From contig SMMW01000003.1 of the NCBI GenBank assembly GCA_004794655.1, positions 15,643,501 through 15,707,500 on the forward strand: a DNA stretch of 64,000 nt. The letters are read 5' to 3'. Source of the DNA: Marisa cornuarietis. Its lineage: Eukaryota; Mollusca; Gastropoda; Architaenioglossa; Ampullariidae. Position 1 is the stretch's first letter. Each line of letters opens with the position of its first letter. Positions 41,061 through 57,455 of this stretch are shown here, piece by piece. The position numbers and the translations under genes were made by a program. The notes below the pieces were generated by a model. That model was not told the origin of the DNA. It worked only from the letters and a program-made list of their open reading frames with translations, and did not search any database.

Positions 41061-42400
41061 ATACAAACTCCAGTTGGTCTTGTCAACTTTCATTGATCAG
41101 CAGTCCTTGGCCATGCCAGCTTCTTAATTCCCCTGGTTGTAACAAAATGTCTGCTGATCCGATATGCTCTGGGGTGCTGATTTTTTTTATACCGAAATAT
41201 TCTTCTTTACCAAATATCCAGTGTCTGCGACGTGTCAAAGGTCGAATTTGTGTTTTCAAGTCTGTGGTTTCCTGGCAGGCATGCTCGCGACAAGAATTTC
41301 ATCACCTCCCAGAAAAAAATCTCATGCAAATCTGCTAACGTCACTTCCGCTGTTTAGTATCGGGCTCCACTCTAAACTCTCTGCCTGTCAAAAGTTTTCG
41401 GTCGGTCTGTTGGAGTTCGGACACGGAATCGTCTACGATCGGATCTGTGGGGAGCCTGTTGTACACGCTCGCGCAGTCGCCGGCAGAGGGATGACCTTTG
41501 CCAGGTACCCAGTCGTCCAGAGGGTGACTTCATCAGCGCTGGAAGACATCGTCGTAAATGCCAAGAGGCCTTGTGCGTTTTCGTATGAAGGAGAAGGTAT
41601 GCGTGCGTGTGTGTGTGTGTGTGTGTTGGGAGGGTGGGGGTATCATCTCCGAATCTTTTGCTGCTGAGCCTGGGGGACGCTCAGCATGTACCTTACGTGT
41701 AGTAACGCCGCTGCAGCGGGATTTGGTAATGATGATGCTTTCTTCAGGCAGAAGGGTGGAGCAGGAAGGGCTAGTTACACCGTTGCCTTCTTGAACACCA
41801 TTTCCCCAAGGAACTGCACCATAGTGATAATCTGGCAAGCTGTTGGCAGTGATATGTACAATAAGAAACAGTTTGTTTCGCACTCGGCAGGCATTCAGCA
41901 GTGATGTGTACAGTAAAAAACAATACACATCGCACTAAGTGCAGTCACCTGCGGCTTTCTAGAACGGGTGGCGAAACGGCCACAAACATTTTGTAGCGGT
42001 ATTTTTCAGCAGATAATGCCAGCATTACCTAAAGGTCAAAGGTTGTGTGCCAGGTATCCTCGACCTGTGTTCGTGCACACACAGGTGTTGTACGTGGCTG
42101 AAGGCTGTGTGCACGGGGATCACGATAGTTTGTTAATATATATATATATATCGCCGGCAACGTCAGCCGCTCAGCACCGTGAAGCAGCTTTACATCTGTT
42201 GTGTGTGCGGGCTGGTTGGCAAACATCAAAACCCCGCTTCAATCTCCCTCTGCATCTTCTCCACCACCCTTCTCCTTCCTCAGTGTTTTCATTTTCGTTT
42301 CCTGGTGGATTTCCGTAGGGTGTCTGGGTGGGGGGGAGGTTTGTGGCCAGTACTAAAGGGTTCCGCCGTCTTGAACGCCCGTACGCATAGACTGACAGAA
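41061..42400. other. Unassigned region upstream of junctophilin
   Basis: A 167-codon plus-strand frame at 41164-41667 has no recognisable domain and runs into a GT-repeat; a GT donor follows GAAGGAGAAG at 41597. A short imperfect direct duplication (GCAGTGATRTGTACARTAAR) lies at 41849-41935. A TA run lies at about 42138-42151. Confidence 0.4.
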
Positions 42401-45374
<2,974 letters not shown>

Positions 45375-47212
45375 TAAGACTTGTTTGCCTGCTAGCTAAT
45401 GGTTGTGCAGATAACATTGTCCAAGTTCATTTTTGCACGGCTTCACTTTCCTTCCAGAAAACCCACATCCACTCTACCCACCCACCCCCACCCACCATTA
45501 CTCATTCGCCATCGCTTTCACGCTGGATGCATCATCCTGCCACCCCACCTCAAGAGATTCTCACCCTTAATTGATCTCCAGATGTAGCAGACGCACGTTG
45601 GCTTACCTGTTTGCAAGATACCGCGAGCCTGTAGGTCATCTCGTCTTATCTTCATCACTGGGTCGTGATTCAGTCACGTGATCTGTCTTCTGGGCTCTTT
45701 GCTGTTGCCCATGATATTGTCAGTCTGACCTCTCGATGGTTTTCCCCATGATTTACTGATATTTGATCTCTTGGCGCTTCCACTTGAATCAGACAGTGGT
45801 ACTGACACCGACAGGTGTACATGACACCGATGACTGATGACGTGGACCATCTAGGCTGGGCTGCATGTGAGGTCTTAAGTCCTAAATCGTCGGATTTAAG
45901 TGTAAGTCGACTTCGCTAAGTTTGGTCTTAAAACTAATCTTTGGAGATATCACATCAGCTAACAGCGATTTTTGAAAGTTGAGCCGATAAACTTAGGCTT
46001 AACGTAAAATCCGAGTTCAGAGGTCACATGCAACCCAACCCAGATTTGTCTAGTGACACAGCGGTTTTGTCATTGTCACGAATACTGAAAGTGCCAGGAC
46101 GAGCAGTGATCGTCTCGCCTGGCTCATTCTTTCCCTTGCCGACTGCAGAGACTGGGCTAAAGTTACTCAACACAAGCGGACATGCTGGTTCTTTTTTTCT
46201 TAATCTGACTCTGGTCATTACCCGTAGGTCTGCCTTGGTCACTGTCCGTAGGTCTACCTACGTTGGAAAGTAAATAGGCCTGATCATGGTTATTGCAAGT
46301 TCCCTTCAGGTGACGGTGCCTTAACCGTTTGTATCAAGATATTCTACGCAGCGACCATCTTCACTGGCCTTAGGGGTTGTAAACAACAGCTCAGACTCTG
46401 CCATCTTTGGTAGCTTTTGTCGACAAGCTTGATAAGACCCCCGGTAAACAGTACTAAACATACATAACCATTCTTCTTTCTTGCAGAAAGAATGTAGAAA
46501 AGAATCTCACACGGGGACATGCACTTGATATGCATAAAAATAGTTAGATAAATATAGGTAATGCCATGTAATAAGGGGCTTGCTGACTAAGAGTGTTACT
46601 GGAAAATTGTGGTCTCTTGACGTGTACCCATATAAAAGGCGATGAAAATATCGACAGGTAAATGGAACCCGGGTAACTCACTGTAAGGGGCAAAACGTTA
46701 CAAAGCAGTCAGATCCCACTGTCAGGCGGCTGCAGTGACCATTGAAGGGCATAGGTCATAGTTAGAGGAAGTTAGTGTTTGTTAGGGCAGCAGAAACTAA
46801 TGAGATGGTGTGTTTGTCTCACACTAGTCTGTAGCAAGCTTGATCCTACGGTGGAGATTTGTAGTAAGTTCAGTTCTCTGGTGTTCCAGTATGACCGTTG
46901 CCGTAGAAGCAGGGTTTTAGGCACATCCCATAAGGGGATGGGGTGAGGACTCTGCACGGGTACTTGCTGATACTTGCCGTATGAATGTTGTCGGTATGTC
47001 TGTGTAAAGTGTACCGTCTGTAGCACTGTAGTCGTGCGAGTCCACTCTGATATGTTCGATCCATAGTGTGACGTAACCGTGGAAGCAGAAAGTTGCCAGA
47101 GCCTGTGACCGTAAGGGGCATTTAAATATGAGTGACGTGACGTGTGGAAGGCGATCTGTATGTGCGTCTAGCGGAAGCCGTGTAACCCGATTCACTCGAT
47201 CCTACTCGGACC

Positions 47213-47430
47213 TGCCCATCTAGCAGGCGATACATGAATTATAAGGGAAGGTAAAGACGGGGGAAAAAACTTGGACTCTGCCTGACGCTAGTCCATGACT
47301 AGACACGGTGAACCACGTGAACTGTCCCTGCGTCAATGAGAGTCTTTTCTGTACATGTAGTGTACCACAGCACGGAGCCAGAGATCGCATCCTGCCGACT
47401 CCTCCTCTCATAACAGAGACAGTCGCCTTT
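47213..47430 (+). mobile_element. SINE body fragment, same family as 40838
   Basis: Contains GCCCATCTAGCAGGCGATAC and later GACTAGACACGGTGAACCAC. Both match 40926-41000 in sequence and order. No tRNA-like head was recognised upstream, so it is 5'-truncated or too diverged. Confidence 0.5.
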
Positions 47431-47884
47431 GGGCTGGGTCTGAATGAGGCGACGTGGTGTTGGGCCAGACCCCTGGACCTGTATCGCGACTATTCACACC
47501 GTGTCCACGACACACACTAGCAACTGTCGTGAGCTCCACAACGAGTGCAGGAGAAGCCCGAATCTTTTCATCGGCATGTTGACTTAGAGCCTGGCTAACT
47601 GTGACGCCATGTTGCTGGGAAATTAACCCCCACGAGGTCAGGCCAGGACATACGGAGATCAAGAGGGAGTCAACATTGTTGAAGGTGACACAGATGCCCC
47701 GTCTTCCTGCAGCTTCAACATTGATTTGTTGTTGGGGCCTTATCGATTGGGCTTACTTTAGTCACCTGCTGGTCACATATCTCAACACCAAGCCCTGGTT
47801 AAATCTGCCAGACTACCCACTGGATTGTTTTAATACTGAAACTCGATCTAACACTCTCGCTGTCAATTGACCAAATCATCGTCC

Positions 47885-48240
47885 CTGTAATAATAGTAAT
47901 TTATTGTTGTTATTTCTATAGGGCTTAATGCCATCATCAAGACAGGCTCAAAACACTATATAAAAAAGCAATAATAATAATAATAAATCTACTTTGGAAC
48001 CAAAGAAATATGAGTAAATGAAATAACGTGAAGAATGCTCGGTGTGTAAATCAGATATAAATTGCAAATTATAATTACAGAGAAATGGAGGTACGGAATC
48101 ATATCGAGCGAAAAGCTGCAGACAAGGTGGCTTAAACGAACAAGAGACTGCAGAGACCGTTAATGGTAGAAGTGGTCTGCATGTAGAAACGACTTGACAT
48201 AGAACATCTATGACAGGGAGATAAGAAAAAGCACAAGGCA
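47885..48240. repeat. AAT-tailed interspersed repeat, related to 13.4 and 21.5 kb
   Basis: ATTTCTATAGGGCTTAATGCC, then CACTATATAAAAAAGC and an (AAT)n run at about 47969-47987, followed by sequence that matches the KLHDC4 intron repeat at 13380-13500. Confidence 0.45.
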
Positions 48241-48459
48241 ACAAGAGACACCACCGTCCACACAGAGCGAGGGAGGAAACAAAAAAAAAGAAAAAAAAGA
48301 AAAAAAAATGTAGTCCCCTTCCAACCAGTCAGGCAAAGTGACACCCCTCTCGTCATCTGTAACTGTGCGTCTCCTCTGGTATATTAATTATATATATATA
48401 TATAGGTATGTTGATATTTTATACCATCAGTGACGGCTTCCTTAAAAACACTAAATTTA

Positions 48460-48580
48460 AGCTACCTTAAATTTCAACTCTATACTAACAGTGAAGATGG
48501 CGTCCTCCACTGTTAAACTACCTTAAATTTCAACTCTGCTCTAACTGTGAGGATAGTGTCCATCCCGTTCTTTCTTCCTC
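48460..48580. repeat. Two-unit tandem repeat, 56-bp period
   Basis: CTACCTTAAATTTCAACTCT at 48462 recurs at 48518, each followed by TAACAGTGAAGATGGCGTCC or TAACTGTGAGGATAGTGTCC. Confidence 0.75.
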
Positions 48581-50059
48581 TGTCCGACGTTTATGCTGGC
48601 AAATGAAGCTTGGAATCATTACTCGCCGTCTACCCGTGCCTGCGAACTGACGATTGTTGTACATCCGCTCCAATACCGCAACAACACACACTTTTACGTC
48701 AATGTCGGCCATGTACTCATCGACTGGTGCCCTGGACCCGTGTGCGCAGCAATCGATTCGTGAATACTTTCTTTCTCTCTCTCCCCAGTCCCTTCCCTCC
48801 CGACTCTAACTGGCAGGTACAATCGCAGTTCTGCCAAGTTATAAGCAAGCAATGCAGCTCTGTCTCAGCCACATTCCTTGCTAGGCTACCTCTTATATGC
48901 CGTGCTAAGCAGCTCCTGGGATGTGAGCCCCACAGGTACAATTTCTTCTCGTTCTGTTTAAGAATAAAGATAAAAATTCATTCATTGTCCAAGTGATAGT
49001 ACTTGAGGAATTGGACGTGATGATGGTCGCCAATTATTCGACAAATACCCATTATTATTATTATTATTATTATTTCAAACATCTTGAATTTCCTTACTTC
49101 GAAAGCTGTTAATTGACTGGTCTATCTAATGAAATACAAGTATCTTTAAAGTTCCCGACCTTGTGTTCCAGCTGTAGCAGGATCAGTATTCCCCCCCCCC
49201 CGCCCCCCGTCTATCGTGCGATCTAAACCAGCCGTGTTGCTAAACCTGTGCTCAGATCGGTTTCTAAGCTAGCGAGATGGACGTGGGAGTGGGGTAGAGA
49301 GGGTGGACTTGTTGCCTTTTCAGTTAGTTCTCTGAGGAAACAGCGGTACCTCCGATGCACAACAATTACAGCCGGAATACTGGGGGCAGCCGGCGCTATC
49401 TCATTGACTTCCGGTATGCCAAGTTTGCAAGGATCAGAGCATGCGCTGCACCTTTCAAGAGACTGCGAGATCCTTCTCTGCGTCGACCACCGCAAAAGAT
49501 GGTGTGCATGACGTCACTAGCTCACCGACACCCGCTCAAATAAAGGTCGAGCAGACGAGAAGATCAAACGGCTACCCCGAGTGCGATAAACAGGTATTTT
49601 AAGACAACCTTAAAGAGATCCCGCTGAGCATTCCAAAACCGCGGTAGAAAGAATTTTTCTGAATGGCTTAGATATCTCGGATGACAGCGAGGAAAGAAAC
49701 GTATTTACCAAACGATATCTGAACCTGACCTGGTTTAAGTTATTAGGAAATTAAGTGTGCACGCCGCATGTCAGCCGCATGCCTGCCGTCATAAATACAT
49801 TCGCTGCAAACTGTGCTTCGAATCGAAAGCAACGATCGATTACGATTCTTTTCTATCCTTCTTGTGCTTTATTTCTTTCTTTCTTTCTTTCTTTCCATGG
49901 CTTTCTCATGCAAGAGGGTGTAACTGTCTAGAGTCATGGCCAACTTTACTGGCTGCATCTTTTCTTGTTGCTCTCGCATCATTATTACTAAGCACTAATT
50001 TAAGGTGAGAGAATTTCCACATGTCCAAAGGAGGCTAACCCTAGAAAATGTTTGCTACA

Positions 50060-50205
50060 TGTGCTTAGGTTAGTCCTGTGACCTTATGGTTGTAGGGAGT
50101 CGGGTATTCAAACCCAATCCTCACCTGGGTTTCGAACCAGCTAGTGTATATACATTTGGGTTCGAACGACTAGATCTAACCACTAGAGTATCCTCCCAGC
50201 TCCCT
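50060..50205 (-). mobile_element. tRNA-like SINE fragment, minus strand
   Basis: On the minus strand GGGAGGATACTCTAGTGGTTAG then ATCTAG and TCGTTCGAACCC look like A- and B-box parts. The body is short and unclear. Confidence 0.35.
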
Positions 50206-51240
50206 GTCATGGCATTGTCCTGATTATCCTGTCAAAGATACGTATGCTGTCATAACATGTGTGGCAAGACCACAGACATCCCAAAAGCAAGAGGCGGCAG
50301 AGCGTGTTTCAGAGCGATTTCTACAGGTAGCGCACATACTGAGGTGACGTTCTGTAACACGGAATGGTTAACATCAGAGTTGGAGAATCGAACATTAACA
50401 TGCCTTGTGTCAGCAAAAAGAAAATTGCGAACGTAAGGGACTTACTGAAGAAGCGAACGTTAGAAATGCCAGTGTTGACGAAGTGACGTAGTGAAGGTTT
50501 GGAGCTGAACAATAGAGAAACCTTATCAAGTTTTGTTTTAGTCGCATAATGCCAAAATAAAAACAAGAACAACAACAAAAGCCCATAGAGCAAACATGTC
50601 TGTTTCTGTTTTAATTCAAGTGTTGGCAATAAGACTTTCCAATGAAGCTCAGGTGCGTATGAGCATCAGAGGAAGGTCTGTGCACACCCTCCCCTAGAGT
50701 TGGGGGAAAGGAGAGGAAAACAGCTGGCAGTCTGCTGAATATTGTTCTTTGGAAAGTGTACTTTAGAGGGTTAGTTGGGTGACGTCACGATATGCCTAAT
50801 TAACATAGGGTCCCAGCTCTCCCATTGGCTGAGGCCTACACAACGTAATCTACACACCATCCTGGCGTCTGTGTTGTTGACCTCTTGATGTTTGTATACG
50901 TGCACCTGCAGAGCGGAAGGAGGTTATTGACCCAGCTTTGGGAAAATAATACCTTGCATGGAGCTTTACCCAGTCATTAGGAAAATAACATTTGCAACCC
51001 CTCCCTAGTCCTTTAAAATAGCTTCAACAAAAAATTCGCTCAACTGACGCGTGTTTCTTTTTGGTTTTGTAAGTTTCCTTCGAAGCTTCTATCCATCGTA
51101 GATGCGGAAACCTAGCATCATCCTCATACTCCCTCCCTTTCATCATCACCCCCTTCCCCACCCTGCGTTCCTTGATTCCTTGCAGTGTCACGTGACATGT
51201 GACCGGAAGTACTGATGACAAGGCTCTCGTTCTTTCTCAG

Positions 51241-51270
51241 GGTACGGAGGCTCCGAGGGGTCAGCTGGAG
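51241..51270 (+). CDS. Possible 30-nt microexon (junctophilin intron)
   Basis: A pyrimidine-rich acceptor (CTCTCGTTCTTTCTCAG) ends at 51240, and a GT donor (GGAG|GTAGGC) follows 30 bases later. The unit length is divisible by 3 and its phase (1 in, 1 out) matches the junctophilin exon 1 donor, which would add YGGSEGSAG-type glycine/serine residues after ADGG. There is no homology argument, and 30-base GT-AG spans arise by chance, so this is only a candidate. Confidence 0.15.
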
Positions 51271-52253
51271 GTAGGCCTTGTTTCGCTTTGTCTGATTGCC
51301 TGCCCTTGACTTTTTTTCAGCAGCTTACTGATCGATTGACTGGAGTAGCTTAGAAAAGTGTGCCATCTCTTTTTTTTATATCTTTTTCTATCTTTTGGCT
51401 TTTTGTAGACAGCTTTCTGACCAAAGAGAATAGTTGGGGAGGGCTGAGCGATACTACTTTTGCTAACTGACCTATTTAACTGACACTGTCCTAAATTATT
51501 TCTCTCTTTGACAGCCATGCTTTCTTGTGTGCGGTTCTATTTATTAAGCCAACAACCACAAAACTAAAGCACTATGGTTGCAGTGTTGATCACCGTTGAC
51601 TTCCAGATGACACCCTACTAGGACTGCTCTTAAAAACTAAAACGTAACCAGTTAGTACACAACTTTGCCTGCGCTTTCTCGTTGGCAGCCAACAGTTAAG
51701 TTTAAGATGACACGATGAGAGCTTGTCCTACTAACGACAAACACACGGAAAGTTATGTTGCAATGCCTGCGCCAAGTGTTGCAGTAAAGTTTCTTTGCGT
51801 GCACGCTTTTTGGTTTTATTTTCCAAGGCTTCGGCCAAGCTTTTAGCACTGCGAAGCTTGGGCGCAAGATGCATCCCTTACATAACACAGAGTCAGCTAC
51901 TTCGTGAAGTGACCCAAGTGCCGGATATTCTGACACGATGCAGACAGTTAGTGTTCTAGTGACGAGTGTGGATGGAGCGAGATGGGATTGGGTGCAAAGT
52001 GAATGAGGATTTGGATGAGATGGTGGTTTCAGCTGGCATGGTGTTACATTGCATGGTGTTGCTCTTCGGCAGTTTGCATTGCATGGTTTGCAGTCGACAC
52101 CGGCGTTTTATTTCCCGTCGAAATCTTTATAAATTTATTGACTACTGGTACCTTTGAAAGGAAAAAGAAAACCAACCTAAATGTCGTCTGGAAACCTGTA
52201 GAATGTCGCAAAGGTTGATGGGAGCACACATAAATCTGTCCCACTCATCGAGG

Positions 52254-52255
<2 letters not shown>

Positions 52256-52311
<56 letters not shown>

Positions 52312-52320
52312 TGAGAGAGA
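52256..52320 (+). repeat. (GT)n then (GA)n compound microsatellite
   Basis: GT repeats from about 52256 to 52298 continue into a GA run to about 52320. Confidence 0.97.
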
Positions 52321-53312
52321 TGAGAAGAGAGAACTGAGCGATGGTGAAAGTCTAAGAGGTCACTGAGGCTCAAAGTTCAAATGATTGTACTGCCAGCAAC
52401 AGCACTTCCCGTTCACTGGATGCCAGAGATTACTTCCAGCAGGGCACCGACTGTAGAGTAATTCTCTAAGTGATCGGGAAACAGAGTGAAAATTAATTTT
52501 TTAGGTGATCGGGAATATGTAGAGGATGAAGATTCACAAACCAGGTAATGGGAACAGTTAGTATGGAGAAGTAAACAAAATTAAATTCCCTTAATAGGTG
52601 ATTTTGAGACTCCCTGGACGCACACACACACGCACACGGGTACAGTTTTAAAGAAACTTTTAAAAGAATAAAACATTCATCCATACTTTCCCGATTTACT
52701 GATCGACATTATATCAAATAAACATTTCCGGATTGTTAATTGTTCTGACCTTAGAAAGCCTAATATTGTGACAACATAGCCTTATTGTTGCTATTACAAA
52801 GTATTTTCGAAACTGAGATGTCATGAGTACTGGAAAATATAAACTGCTATGGGTGTACTAGAGAATACAGTGATAATACGTAAGACTAGGAGCCCGTTGC
52901 TGTACAGCAAACGCATGGCGGTAGCACGGGGCTTGCAGCACAGCGGTTACCCTGCACGCGAGGCGGGAGATCGATGAAGCTGACGTACATGAGTTCGCGG
53001 GTCTGTGTCTGAGACTGGGGGCGACCCTTTTGACTCGAGATGCTGGCTGTACCCGAGTCATTGTCATCACCTTGCACTGTGGTTAGCGAGGTTCGTACCC
53101 GAGGCAGCAAAACACGCTCCTAGGATCCGTCATCACGACGCGAACTAAGCACCTTCTGTGGGTCTACATCTGGGTTACTCATCTCGAATACATTGCCACA
53201 CCAACCAACTTCGCCTGATTTTCATGTGTCTGCCATGGAAAGGCTGTGTATGCGTCATACTATTTATTATTCATGTATTGCATACACATCTCTTACAATT
53301 TTATGTGTGCGT

Positions 53313-53317
53313 GCGTG

Positions 53318-53348
<31 letters not shown>
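53313..53348 (+). repeat. (GT)n microsatellite
   Basis: GT dinucleotides with occasional interruption, just upstream of an ATC run. Confidence 0.9.
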
Positions 53349-53351
<3 letters not shown>

Positions 53352-53399
53352 TTTGCGCACCTTAAATTGATCTTGGAGAGTGGGCATCTTTCAAAAACG

Positions 53400-53447
<48 letters not shown>
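53400..53447 (+). repeat. (ATC)n microsatellite, 16 copies
   Basis: Perfect ATC trinucleotides. On the minus strand they read GAT. The methionine-rich ORF there is an artefact. Confidence 0.97.
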
Positions 53448-53448
<1 letters not shown>

Positions 53449-56400
53449 GAGCCATGATATAACACAAGCAGATTCACTTAAAGCCAGTTTTTTTTTTTCA
53501 AAGGCATTCAGCAGTTCTAGGTCTGAAGAATAGCAGACACAAGTTTAACAGGAACTTTAGACTTGAGATTTTCGGTAGAATCACACCTTGTGTAGGTGGG
53601 ACCTGCCTTACTTTATGACTCAGAATAATGTCCGAAGTCACAAGCAAGTCACTGACGGAAAACCATAGAACAGAACAGTCGGCACGATGCTCTCGCGGTT
53701 GATCAAGACAAAGAAGAGAGATAATTCGATATCCTCAGCTTCCTACTGTAAGGTTTTTCCTCCGTGACACAACAATTTCATCTAGTCCCAGTCTTCAGCC
53801 ACTGAGGTCATAGATACTGTGCACACTAAGTAGCAGGTTTTACTCGGGGTGTGGGGGTGTGGGGTGGCAATAATGAGCATGCTAATGACTGGCCTTTCTT
53901 TGATGTAATACTATGGTCTCCAAGAAGGTACTGGTCTGACACTATTAACATGGCTTATAGCTGATGAGTGTTCGTCGGTTGGAGATCGCTAACTGCTTGC
54001 ACCAGACTGACTCATGAAATGTACTAGCAGATAGTGTTTTTTTTTCCTCTTTCGTAATTTGACGATATTCACGTAGAAAGACGTAGGTAACAAGAATGCA
54101 AACACTTTTGCTTAATGTGTAACTAAACACACACACACACACATGCGCGCGCTCGCGGGTTCATGTACACACGCATATAAATATATACATTCACTCACAC
54201 ATACATATACCCACATGCATACAAACTGTAGCTCGCACTGTCGCGCGCAATCGCAAAGTATACAACAAGATGTCTGATTCTGCCTCCAGGCCGGATCGTT
54301 GACGTGTGGGTGAGCAGTGTTTATTGATTCTGGCACTCGATACATGACATCGACATGCGTATCTATGACATGTCTGACCGTCGATAAGCGTGCTGTAAAC
54401 TTTCCTTTTCCGAAGTGATGCTGTGAGATTAAAATAAGGCTGTGAGATGTTCATTAAAGACTATACTCTTTTTTTCCATGTCAGTGCCGTACGATTTCAA
54501 ATAACAATCTTGGTCCCCCCCCTTTTATTTTCTTTTTTTTTTTTGCTTAAGAATACGTCGACGGAAAGTCTGCAGCAAAAGTTCGTTTATGTGAGAATAT
54601 GGAAATGTGCCGCATTGGCTTTGTGGTCGGCGAGGGAAACCCCACCGAGGCAGCTAGCATACGCTAACACAATGCTAGCCAGAAAACCTCGCAGTGACAG
54701 CTCGGTATCCGCGTGGCGTTAAAAGCCAGAAAGCAAAGAAACAACCAAACAAGCCACAATATATGTAGCAGGTGCAAATTGCCATAAATAGGACAACCAG
54801 TCTCGGACTAGGTTAGCCATTTCCGGTGGGAGATTAGCAAGCCGGTGTTTGTGGATCTTTTCGTAATAATAAGCTGCGCGAAGGATATGCGCGAAGGGTT
54901 TGTCGGCTAGGTCTTTTCCGGTTTGTGCACTGTCCTTGCTGCCAACACGGCCGAAGCAGAAACAGCGCACGTTTCCTCTGTAGTTTTAGAAGGCGTGCAT
55001 CTGTCCTAAAGATTTTGTTGAGAGAGAAGGAACCACATAGCTCCATAAAGGGTCCAGATTCCTGGAAAAGTGATTGTGAGCCCTGATGCAAACGTTTGAT
55101 AATAAAAATATAGATATACAAGAAACTTCACCCACCGTAGAATTAGACTAGAACCGATCAGATTAAACAAAGACTTACTAAGTAATAATCAGAGGTCAAA
55201 ACAGATCTCAAGAGTGCAATAAAATAAGCATCCTGCACGTTAAACACCGAGCAGTTAAAGACAATTTTTGCCAGCTTTGTCGGCAAAATAGTGCATGTTG
55301 TACAATTCGTAATGTTTACAGAATAACACAATTTTTTTAACTTCAGTTCCTTTGCAAATATGCACCGAGAAAGAAGCGAACATTTGTCAAATAATAGCCT
55401 TAACTGTGACAGAAATTGTAAAAATGACAGGAAAACAGCGCATTGTAAACAACAACAACAACAACAACGACAAAAACTACTGTCTTGATTGTCAGCAACA
55501 TTTGAAATGCTTAGTAACAATCGTCCTACGAACCAGTACTCTCGTACAGAAGTTGGGAGCCAGTCTTTCTCGTCATAACTTTGACGGTTCCAACGCACTG
55601 AACTTTAAGAACGCTGACTAAACCCATTTTAGTCATTTAAATAGTTAATGAAAGAAAAGTCAAGAACCTGCACGCTGCCATTTTTCACAATAAAGATTTC
55701 AAAGTGAAAGAGATTGATTGTCTATGAACTACCACGTTTTGCTTCAACTCGAGGCGGCTATCGTTTGTTGCAAATTTTCATATCACATTAGTCATAAAAG
55801 TTTTGTTTGGTCTAATTAGAAAATCCACGAGAAACAAAGTTTAACATTTGACACCGGCTGGCGTTCATAGCAATGTTTCGACAATGTGTATTTCGTCATA
55901 AGCGCAGACGTAGTTCACATACTGCACGCAGCGAGGAGCCGACATCCAAACCGGAAGAGGTCTAACCGACGGTTGCGGTGAAGGCCACATGCATATCTAA
56001 TTTTTGATAAGGTCCATTTCGCTAATCACAAGGTGTGGTGTGGGCGGTTTTTCCACATCAGCTACACTAACAGACGGGTTGGCGACTGACAAGCCTAGAA
56101 AACGGTCTTATTTTCAGCAAACGATTGCAATGATCTTTGACGTTTTTCCTTTTGTCTGTCTTTAGTGTCGGAGGATGAATAGTGTTACGCTCGTGCTACC
56201 TCCAACGACGAGGCATCGACACCTGCTACTCATTACGTCAACATATCACATGATCACAAAATAAAACGCGCTCCATCTGCAACCGGAACAGGGGGTGACC
56301 ACGTGATGCAAACATCAAACATACGTTTTGAGTTCAATGGGTAATGCTAAAGAATAAGCAACGGACTTGCTGAAAGAACAGTAGCCTCTTTAGATGGTTG

Positions 56401-57344
56401 TTAAGCCAGTAAAGATGGTCAGAAACTGGTATCTGGAAATCCTTGAAGCGATCCTTGGTAGCGTGTGCCTGGATATTCAGCCGATGTGAGGTGGAGTTCG
56501 AAAGTGGACTCTTTCATGCGATAAACATACGTTATATCAGCATCCCCACCCGTCTGTTATGATGACCTCTACCTGTGAGAGTGTACGTTACCTCCTCGTC
56601 CGTCATGCTAACGGAATTTATGGGGACCCTTGTGGGGCTTAATATCTCAAACTGCTTGAACTCTGCACCAGGCTAGAACCATGGTGTATAATGTTGCGTT
56701 TGTCTTGGCAGACACTTTGTCGGAAGAGGCTGTCACTAATGGACAACATCATGCGTGGTATCTTTCTTTTTTAATCCCATTTTCTCCCTTCTTTGCCTTG
56801 GTTAATGTTCCAGACTGGAGGAACTACCTGCAGGACAGGTCGTACGAACAGCCGGGGGATAAACATTCCACTCACCCAGCAGCTCCATGCCTCCTTCTTG
56901 GCATCGACGCTCATTCCCTGCAGTGAACTAAGCTCCACGCGTGCGCAGCTCAGGTGAAAGATGCGCGTATACCCAAAAGGCTTGCAGCGCTTCCATGATA
57001 TGAGAGTTTGTGACACGTAATCTTCCCCTCTCATCTGGCCTACCTCTTACCCCTCCGCATGTCGGGTAAGCTCTTTGGGGTGGAAGGAGGAAGGGGAAAG
57101 GGTATGACACGGGCATGTGTTACACAGGTAGTACTTCCGTCATGGCTGCCTGCAATGCTGGCTTTGGTTTGCCGTGTGCAGAACAGAGTGCAGACTCTGA
57201 AGATAAAGTGCGCTGGAGAAGTGGGAGTGGATGGAACAGATTTAGCGCAAGATTGTCGGAATACATGCGATCAGGTGTAAGGAGAGTTGGCGGAAGCGTT
57301 GTTATTGTTGACTAAGACATGCAAAAGTACGAGTGCATACGAAG

Positions 57345-57455
57345 ACAGGTTGACGTGGACATATTGACATGCTGACACGTTGATAGGTTGACCACGACAT
57401 GGCTGCTAAAACATGTTGACATATTGACATGTTGACTAACACATATTGGCGTTTT
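57345..57455. repeat. Degenerate short tandem repeat, GACATGTTGACATATT-like
   Basis: Repeated ACATATTGACATG and ACATGTTGACATATTGAC motifs of varying spacing, in an AT-rich interval. On the minus strand this gives the repetitive frame LSTCQHVNMST; that is an artefact. Confidence 0.6.

Noticed and set aside
41164..41667. 167-codon plus-strand ORF
   Set aside because: No recognisable domain, runs into a GT repeat, and other frames are equally open.
53267..53467. Methionine-rich minus-strand ORF
   Set aside because: Translation of the ATC and GT microsatellites.
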